A stretch of 10,388 bases of DNA, taken from the NCBI GenBank assembly GCA_002372575.1, contig DFHC01000139.1, positions 1,666 through 12,053 of the forward strand. The letters are read 5' to 3'. This stretch comes from a bacterium UBA3734 (GTDB lineage: Bacteria > Bacteroidota > Bacteroidia > Bacteroidales > Bacteroidaceae). The notes beneath the pieces were generated by a model. The model saw only the letters and a program-made list of their open reading frames with translations, made no database searches and was not told the origin of the DNA. A program made the translations under genes and the position numbers. This document shows positions 5,693 to 10,388 of this stretch, piece after piece; position 1 is the first letter of the stretch; every line of letters begins with the position of its first letter.

Positions 5693-7108
5693 ATGAAAAT
5701 GAGTACACTCTTTCTTCGCATATTGCTGATTTTCACGACGATGGGTGCAATACTTCCGTCGGAGGCACAACCGCAGCGCATCGACCGAAAAGCCCTGATA
5801 CGCCGACATAATCCCGAGGTGAAAAGCACGAATCCGTATATTATAAATAAGGTGTGTCGCGATGGTTTCACGCTGACCGACGGCATAAACATGTTCCACA
5901 CCGACGTGACCGGACTTCAGACTTTTAGCGGCGACAACGTGTGGCCACTCGCCGTGGGGCTGAATCTGCCCGACACCACCACGCTCACGAACCTCGAGGC
6001 GAAACACGACCGATGGTCGGGCAAGGTCGATAGCCGCTTCCTTCATCGCGGCCAGCGCTATCACGTCGAGACGGTCTTCACGCAGGGCGACATAGCCACG
6101 CGCATCACGAGCGACAGCATCATCGAAGTGGCGTTTCGCTCGCGAGAAAAAACAGGGAAATACAAGAAGGAAACAGGACTTAATCACCTCTTGGTGAGCC
6201 TGCAACCCAACGGACAAAAGTCGGAACGATACATCGTGCTTGCCGGTTGGTACGGAAAAAATGTGCGCGTCAAGAAAACCGACGACGGCATCATTCTGAG
6301 GTGCAAAAAGGGGCCGCTCGAACTGCTTTTCCGGTCGATGAGAACGCTGCCAACCTTCATCGGCTTCAACCGCATCTACGAGATTCCCTACACCGAATTC
6401 GCACTGAGCGTGGCATCTGACTGGAACGCCTTCTGGATGGAATGCGGGCTGGCCGACTTCTCCGCCACCAAGGCTCCCGAGGCTCAACTTGCCGAAAAAC
6501 GCATGGTGGACGCGCTTTATGGTTTCGCCTCCAAGCCGTATTCCGACTGGTGGACGGGCACGCCGCTCGCGCTCTATGGCTTCCCCGGACAGTTGGCTCA
6601 GGCCATAAACTCCACCCGAGTGAAACGTGAAAACCTTGGCCGCCGACCCGAATTCATCGCTACAGCAGAGGCGCTTCTCCGTGCCTACACGCATCCGTAT
6701 GTCGTTGAAAAACAATATCTTACGTCGAAAGAGGTGGAAACGGGAGAAGTGGTCGTCGTCAATGCCTATGCCCCCATTATCAAGGAGGCCGTGGAGAATC
6801 TTGACTCGCTCAACGTGCCCTATCTCAACACTGAAGCACTGCGCGAATTGGCGAATAAATGGCTGCAGGTCAGCACCGACACGGTTTCTGACTCAATGGC
6901 GGCTGAACAGCTCCTGAAATTCCCGATTTATCGCCTGCCGCCACTTCTGGAAACGCTTTCAGAACCGTTGAGCGACGAAAATGAGAAACTCCTGCTGCTA
7001 TCTATTGCAGCACGGAACTTCCCCAAAGAATGGCAGGTGAAAATCGAGGATATCGTTCCGCTGACAGGCGAAAAAACTGTCACTTCACCTCAAAAATCAG
7101 AGGAATGA
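5693..7108 (+). CDS. Exported protein of unknown function, possibly a reduced relative of six-hairpin glycosidases
   Basis: A 471-aa protein. Residues 1-25 look like a signal peptide (basic start, LFLRILLIFTTMGAIL core, likely cleavage after PSEA), so it should be periplasmic or further out; no other membrane segment is seen. The mature start IDRKALIRRHNP (30-41), DGFTLTDGINMFHTDVTGLQTF (57-78) and later DWNAFWMECGLADFSATKAPEAQLAEKRMVDALYG (243-277) resemble, from memory, the N-terminal and middle parts of a secreted Bacteroidetes protein family related to GH65/GH95 six-hairpin enzymes. Those relatives are considerably longer and continue with a QETG...EMxWWH region. Here only SDWWTGTPLALYGFPGQL (284-301) remains, so it may lack catalysis. 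The similarity is tentative. ATG at 5693 or 5699 is needed to keep the signal peptide. It overlaps the next gene by 4 bp (ATGA). Confidence 0.75.
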   Translation: MKMSTLFLRILLIFTTMGAILPSEAQPQRIDRKALIRRHNPEVKSTNPYIINKVCRDGFTLTDGINMFHTDVTGLQTFSGDNVWPLAVGLNLPDTTTLTNLEAKHDRWSGKVDSRFLHRGQRYHVETVFTQGDIATRITSDSIIEVAFRSREKTGKYKKETGLNHLLVSLQPNGQKSERYIVLAGWYGKNVRVKKTDDGIILRCKKGPLELLFRSMRTLPTFIGFNRIYEIPYTEFALSVASDWNAFWMECGLADFSATKAPEAQLAEKRMVDALYGFASKPYSDWWTGTPLALYGFPGQLAQAINSTRVKRENLGRRPEFIATAEALLRAYTHPYVVEKQYLTSKEVETGEVVVVNAYAPIIKEAVENLDSLNVPYLNTEALRELANKWLQVSTDTVSDSMAAEQLLKFPIYRLPPLLETLSEPLSDENEKLLLLSIAARNFPKEWQVKIEDIVPLTGEKTVTSPQKSEE

Positions 7109-7761
7109 AAGACGGATTGTGGCTCGAGAGCCTCACGATAGGCTATCGGAGAGGACGAAAAACGACGATTGTGGCAGGAAAAATCTCCGCAACGCTCGAA
7201 AAGGGTCGGCTCACCTGCCTGCTCGGGCGCAATGGCACGGGAAAATCCACACTCCTGCGCACACTCGCGGGCCTGCAAAAGCCACTCGACGGACAAATTT
7301 CACCCGAATTTCACGAAAACTGTGCCATCGTACTCACAGAACAACCTGATTTGCAGAATTTTACCGTTGAAGAGGTGGTGGGACTCGGTCGCACACCCCA
7401 CACGAACTTCTGGGGAACACTGCGCGAGGAAGACCGTGCCATCGTGCGCCATGCGATGCAACAAGTGGGCATCGCCCATTTCGCCACTGCCGACATCGCC
7501 TCACTGAGCGACGGCGAGCACCAGAAAGTCATGATTGCCAAGGCTTTAGCACAGCAAACGGAGGTTATTTTGTTAGACGAGCCCACGGCTTTTCTCGATT
7601 TCGTCAGTCGGCGCGAGGTTTTTCTGTTGCTGCAACGCCTTGCCCACGAACAGGGAAAAGCCATTCTGCTCTCCACCCACGAAATCGCCCTCGCCGATAC
7701 GTTTGCCGACACGATTTGGCTCTTCGACGAAGGTCAGCTGAAAATCAAAAACCAATCGTAA
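7105..7761 (+). CDS. ABC transporter ATP-binding protein, iron-siderophore/haem/vitamin B12 type (FecE/BtuD-like)
   Basis: A 218-aa nucleotide-binding subunit. Seen: Walker A GRNGTGKST (41-49), Q80 (Q-loop), LGRTPHT (94-100, typical of the FecE/FhuC family), ABC signature LSDGE (134-138, with D in place of the usual G), Walker B VILLDEP (154-160, Asp158/Glu159) and the switch histidine in LSTHE (His192). The length and the TPHT motif point to importers of metal chelates, haem or cobalamin; which of these is not readable. The ATG at 7105 overlaps the upstream stop (ATGA) and is preceded by AGAGGA, so it is translationally coupled to the exported protein. The longer frame from 7030 lies inside that gene and is rejected. 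No FecCD-type permease or binding protein is adjacent, so partners must be encoded elsewhere. Confidence 0.92.
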   Translation: MKDGLWLESLTIGYRRGRKTTIVAGKISATLEKGRLTCLLGRNGTGKSTLLRTLAGLQKPLDGQISPEFHENCAIVLTEQPDLQNFTVEEVVGLGRTPHTNFWGTLREEDRAIVRHAMQQVGIAHFATADIASLSDGEHQKVMIAKALAQQTEVILLDEPTAFLDFVSRREVFLLLQRLAHEQGKAILLSTHEIALADTFADTIWLFDEGQLKIKNQS

Positions 7762-8311
7762 CGGCCACCATCTGCGGCCCGACAGCCACACTGTAGCGCG
7801 AACTTTCGCCCGTGATTTTGTCGCCGAGCCAGTAGCCCAGCTCCGTGCCGAGCACGCCGATGGCCGCACCCGCAGCCACGTCGTACCAATGGTGACGGTT
7901 GCGTCGCACACGGTCGATGCCCACCGCCGTGGCCACCGCATAGCCCGCAATGGGGTACCAAACCGAACGCTTCCCGTATTCCTTATACAAAATGTGGGCT
8001 CCCGCAAAAGCAAACGTGGCATGACCCGAAGGGAACGATTTCCGGTCGGTTCCGTCGGGGCGCTCTTCGTTGATGACATGCTTCAGGCCCCACGTCGTGC
8101 CACTCGACAGAAGGATACTCGCCGCCGAGTTTACAATCAGGCGTTTCCACGACGAACTGCCCTCCACGCCACATGCCTTCAGCGCAAATACTGAGGCCAC
8201 GGGAACAAATCGCACCACATCGTCGATGCCGTCGCCATGATAGGTTTTCGGCTGCGCCATCGCAACGGTCGAAATCGTCAAAATCACGAATATCAATTTG
8301 ATTTTTCTCAT
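7745..8311 (-). CDS. Exported PAP2-superfamily phosphatase
   Basis: A 188-aa protein. Residues 1-19 form a signal peptide (MRKIKLIFVILTISTVAMA, cut before QPK). All three PAP2 motifs are present: K77-x6-R84-P85, PSGH (94-97) and R134-x5-H140-x3-D144, with Asp rather than Ser before the arginine of motif 3. Hydrophobic stretches around 57-76, 96-108 and 119-132, and GAAIGVLGTELGYWLG near 148-163, would be membrane segments. The family removes phosphate from lipids such as undecaprenyl-PP, phosphatidate or lipid A; the substrate is not readable. It starts 19 bp after the desulfidase gene on the same strand, so it is probably cotranscribed. Its last 17 bp overlap the 3' end of the convergent ABC ATPase gene. 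Confidence 0.9.
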   Translation of the reverse strand: MRKIKLIFVILTISTVAMAQPKTYHGDGIDDVVRFVPVASVFALKACGVEGSSSWKRLIVNSAASILLSSGTTWGLKHVINEERPDGTDRKSFPSGHATFAFAGAHILYKEYGKRSVWYPIAGYAVATAVGIDRVRRNRHHWYDVAAGAAIGVLGTELGYWLGDKITGESSRYSVAVGPQMVAVTIGF

Positions 8312-8330
8312 TTTTCAGCTTGATTTTCAA

Positions 8331-9626
8331 TTATTTATGCGTCATGATGTCGAGCACCTTGTGGTCGGTCTGGCACATGGCCTCGGCGCCGATGCTGGTG
8401 AGGTTGTGGATGGTTTTATCGACGCAGTCATCGACGATGCCCTCGGCAGAACTCACGCACTTGCCTTCCATCGACAGCACGGCAGACATCACCGCCGTGG
8501 ATACGCCCGAGGCGATTTTCAGCGAACACGAGGGCTTGGCACCGTCGCAAATCATGCCCGTGAGATTGGCAATCATGTTTTTCACCGAGCGACAGACGTG
8601 TTCGAAACTGCCGCCCATCAGATAGGTGATGCCTACGCTCGACCCGATGCCCGCCACCACGCAGCCGCAGAGTGCCGACAGTCGCCCGAGCGACTGCTTG
8701 ATGTAGATGGCGGTGAGGTGCGAGAGCGTGAGGGCGCGAATGAGTTCCTCTTCGGTGTTTTCGTTTTCCTCGGCATAGACGGCCACGGGATTCGTGGCGC
8801 AGATGCCCTGGTTGCCCGAACCCGAGTTCGACATTACGGGAATCATTGCGCCGCCCATTCGTGCGTCGCAGGCGGCAGCGGTCTTGGCGATGATGTGCGA
8901 GTAGATGCTGTTGCCGAAAATGCCCTTGGCCAGCGGTCGCTCGATGGTTTTTCCGAGGTTATGGCCGTAGTTGTGTTTAAGCGATTCGCGAGCCGCTGCC
9001 ATGTTCATATCACGCGTTTTCAGAATGAAACGAAGTTCCTCGACGGGCGTTTCCATCGCGAAGTCATAGACGAGGCGGAGGCTGAGAGCCCCCTCCAAAC
9101 CTCCCCCCATAGGGGAGGCTTCTTTTTTCGGAGATTCGTTTTCTCCCCTCCCTACGGGGGAGGGGTTGGGGGAGGGGCCTCTGAAATTGGTATGACTCCC
9201 CTCGATAATCGCGGTTTCGCTCTTTCCACCGGCCTCGCAAGTGATTTCGATGTAGAGAATTTCGCAAATGTCGGTTTTCACACCGATTTGGATGCGATTT
9301 TCGGCGATAAATTGCTTTCCTTCTTCCAACGCCTCTGGCGTGAGGTCTTTCAGCACTTCGAGTTGATATTCCGACTTACCGATGAGCGCACCGAGCGCGA
9401 TGGCGATGGGCAGTCCAATCATTCCCGTGCCCGGAATACCCACGCCCATCGCGTTTTTCAGGATGTTTCCACTGAGTTGTGCGGTGATTTTCTCGGGTCG
9501 GCAACCGAGCATTTCCGTTGCCCGAGCCGTACACAGCGCCACAGCCATCGGTTCCGTACAGCCAATGGCGGGCACCACTTCTTTCTGAATGAGGCTGATG
9601 ATGGCCTCGCGTTTTTCTTTGTTCAT
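8331..9626 (-). CDS. UPF0597 / L-cysteine desulfidase family Fe-S enzyme (serine dehydratase alpha-like)
   Basis: A 431-aa protein of the family containing E. coli CyuA (YhaM) and archaeal L-cysteine desulfidase, which release sulfide, ammonia and pyruvate from L-cysteine with a [4Fe-4S] cluster. Seen: VVPAIGCTEP (17-26), MSNSGSGNQGICATNP (265-280), CGCVVAGIGSSVGITYLMGG (320-339) and MICDGAKPSCSLKIASG (358-374). Candidate cluster cysteines are Cys23, Cys276, Cys320/322, Cys360 and Cys367. Residues about 149-180 (from RGPSPNPSP to LEGA), between SHTNF and LSLRLVYDFA, are encoded by two inverted copies of a G/C-rich repeat and sit in what I take to be a variable loop. It lies 41 bp after dsbD and 19 bp before the PAP2 gene. 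Activity on cysteine rather than serine or another substrate is inferred. Confidence 0.9.
   Translation of the reverse strand: MNKEKREAIISLIQKEVVPAIGCTEPMAVALCTARATEMLGCRPEKITAQLSGNILKNAMGVGIPGTGMIGLPIAIALGALIGKSEYQLEVLKDLTPEALEEGKQFIAENRIQIGVKTDICEILYIEITCEAGGKSETAIIEGSHTNFRGPSPNPSPVGRGENESPKKEASPMGGGLEGALSLRLVYDFAMETPVEELRFILKTRDMNMAAARESLKHNYGHNLGKTIERPLAKGIFGNSIYSHIIAKTAAACDARMGGAMIPVMSNSGSGNQGICATNPVAVYAEENENTEEELIRALTLSHLTAIYIKQSLGRLSALCGCVVAGIGSSVGITYLMGGSFEHVCRSVKNMIANLTGMICDGAKPSCSLKIASGVSTAVMSAVLSMEGKCVSSAEGIVDDCVDKTIHNLTSIGAEAMCQTDHKVLDIMTHK
9088..9179. repeat. Inverted pair of G/C-rich hairpin elements inserted in frame in the desulfidase gene
   Basis: Copy 1 (9088-9120) has the 7-bp stem cctcccc (9100-9106) / ggggagg (9112-9118) with a 5-nt loop. 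Copy 2 (about 9143-9179) is in the opposite orientation, with the 8-bp stem cccctccc (9145-9152) / gggagggg (9158-9165). Each has an outer C-rich or G-rich tail (ccccctcc at 9089-9096; ggggagggg-type at 9168-9177). A 22-bp AT-rich spacer lies between them. They encode roughly residues 149-180 without breaking the frame. The element is of the same type as 1512-1568 in citC. Confidence 0.85.
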
Positions 9627-9664
9627 GGTTGGTAGTAGTTTTTAGTTTGATGAAGACCTCCAAT

Positions 9665-9680
9665 CCCCTATTTTAGGGGG
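9665..9680. repeat. C5/G5 palindrome overlapping the dsbD stop codon
   Basis: On the minus strand it reads CCCCCTAAAATAGGGG. It encodes the last residues of DsbD (PLK) and its TAG (9670-9668) is the stop codon. The same family supplies the stop of citC-citG at 391-407. No U-run follows, so it is not an ordinary terminator, and the desulfidase gene begins 41 bp further on. Confidence 0.8.
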
Positions 9681-10388
9681 CTTGAAAGGAATTCCAAGAA
9701 CGCCGGAACGTCCTCTTTATAGCCGTAAGAGCCCGTGAGCGGATTGCCGTCGGCATCGACCGCCACGTAGAACGGCTGGGCATTCGCGCCGAACTTATGG
9801 CTCTGTAAATAGCTCCACTTTGCGCCGACGGTGCGCAGCGTCTTCGTGTTGCCTTCGGCGTCGGTCACTTCAAACGGTTCGGCGAGCGGCGTTTTGTCAT
9901 CGACGAAGAGCGAAATCAGCACGTAGTCTTTCTTCAGAATGTCGGCCACACGCGGGTCGGTCCACACGGCAGCCTCCATTTTCCGACAATTCACGCATCC
10001 GAAGCCCGTGAAATCGATGAACGCGGGTTTTCCTTCGGCTTTCGCGGCGGCCATACCCTGTTCGTAGTCGGTGAAACGAGCCTCGACAGTTTTTGTATTT
10101 AGGTTGAAATCTTGCGTGTTCATCGGCGGTGCGAAAGCACTCACGGCCTTACACGGCGCACCCCACAGACCCGGAATCATATACACGGCGAACGCAAACG
10201 AAACGAGTCCACCCATGATGCAAAGCACGGGCATCGGTTTGTTGAGATTGCCGCCGATTTCGTCTTCTTGGAACTTTAGCCAGCCCACGAGATAAGCGCC
10301 GAGCAGGGCGAAAATCACAATCCAGAGCGAGAGGAACACCTCGCGGTCGAGTAAGTGCCAGCCATAGGCGAGGTCGGCCACCGAGAAG
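9668..10388 (-). CDS. dsbD: Thiol:disulfide interchange protein DsbD, C-terminal part (cut by window end)
   Basis: At least 240 codons are present and the frame stays open to the window end; the apparent start at 10381 is an internal GTG (valine), not the gene start. Numbering from that valine, residues 17-36 and 50-72 are membrane segments (LSLWIVIFALLGAYLVGWLK and the stretch through VSFAFAVYMIPGLWG). SAFAPPMNTQDFN (81-93) leads into a periplasmic thioredoxin-like domain with FTGFGCVNCRKME (124-136), active-site CVNC at 9986-9997, and later WSYLQSHKFGANAQPFYV (189-206). DsbD carries electrons from cytoplasmic thioredoxin across the membrane to periplasmic proteins. The central membrane domain with its cysteine pair lies outside the window. 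The stop codon is inside a C5/G5 palindrome. It is upstream of, and probably cotranscribed with, the desulfidase gene. Confidence 0.93.
   Translation of the reverse strand, partial: FSVADLAYGWHLLDREVFLSLWIVIFALLGAYLVGWLKFQEDEIGGNLNKPMPVLCIMGGLVSFAFAVYMIPGLWGAPCKAVSAFAPPMNTQDFNLNTKTVEARFTDYEQGMAAAKAEGKPAFIDFTGFGCVNCRKMEAAVWTDPRVADILKKDYVLISLFVDDKTPLAEPFEVTDAEGNTKTLRTVGAKWSYLQSHKFGANAQPFYVAVDADGNPLTGSYGYKEDVPAFLEFLSSPLK

Noticed and set aside
5672..6715. 347-codon minus-strand open frame opposite the exported-protein gene
   Set aside because: The plus-strand gene has a promoter, a signal peptide and coupling to the ATPase; the minus frame covers the promoter region and has no recognisable domain.
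7030..7104. Longer start for the ABC ATPase
   Set aside because: These codons lie inside the upstream gene; the ATG at 7105 forms an ATGA overlap, is preceded by AGAGGA and starts directly at the ABC domain.
9088..9179. CRISPR-like or insertion-sequence remnant
   Set aside because: There are only two inverted copies with no regular spacers, no transposase fragment and no target duplication seen; a short palindromic repeat explains it better.
8298..9635. 445-codon plus-strand open frame opposite the desulfidase gene
   Set aside because: It mirrors the real gene almost end to end, reads through the repeat insertions and shows no family motif.
9627..9667. Separate promoter for the desulfidase gene
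   Set aside because: No TAnnTTTG with a suitably spaced TTTG is present on the minus strand in this gap; readthrough from dsbD is more likely.

Overview
The window looks like a chromosomal stretch from a Bacteroidales bacterium, probably Prevotella-like. Three things point there. Both promoters I can recognise have the Bacteroidetes form (TTTG, about 19-20 bp, TAnnTTTG). Start sites mostly lack strong Shine-Dalgarno sequences. Gene borders carry C5/G5 palindromes, CCCCTCCCC-type hairpins and TTTAAC or TTGACAG/TTGAGAG tandem repeats that I associate with this group. The genus is inference; the protein motifs and promoters are seen directly.

Left half (1-5526, all on the minus strand): a citrate lyase operon read right to left from a clear promoter at 5569-5600. 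The order is citD (acyl carrier gamma subunit), citE (beta), citF (alpha), citX (prosthetic-group transferase), a fused citC-citG (acetyl-ligase plus prosthetic-group precursor synthase), then the start of an aconitase-family hydratase cut by the window edge. Together they encode the three enzyme subunits and every step that makes and attaches the phosphoribosyl-dephospho-CoA arm and acetylates it. Citrate is split to acetate and oxaloacetate. The hydratase would link citrate with cis-aconitate/isocitrate. No citrate transporter, oxaloacetate decarboxylase or two-component regulator lies in the window.

Middle (5527-7761): a short AT-rich divergent promoter region, then a plus-strand pair. The first gene encodes an exported protein of unknown function. 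It is coupled by an ATGA overlap to an ABC ATPase of the iron-siderophore/haem/B12 importer type, with no permease gene beside it.

Right half (7745-10388, minus strand): the 3' part of dsbD (membrane thiol-disulfide transporter with a C-terminal thioredoxin domain), a UPF0597/L-cysteine desulfidase-type Fe-S enzyme, and an exported PAP2 phosphatase whose 3' end overlaps that of the ABC ATPase by 17 bp.

I do not see a previously undescribed gene system. The most unusual signal is at the repeat level. Short repeats of the kind expected between genes sit in frame inside two enzyme genes, citC-citG (two different repeats) and the desulfidase gene (an inverted pair). Palindromes of a second family supply the stop codons of two genes. 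Several of these repeats also have hairpin or G-quadruplex potential.
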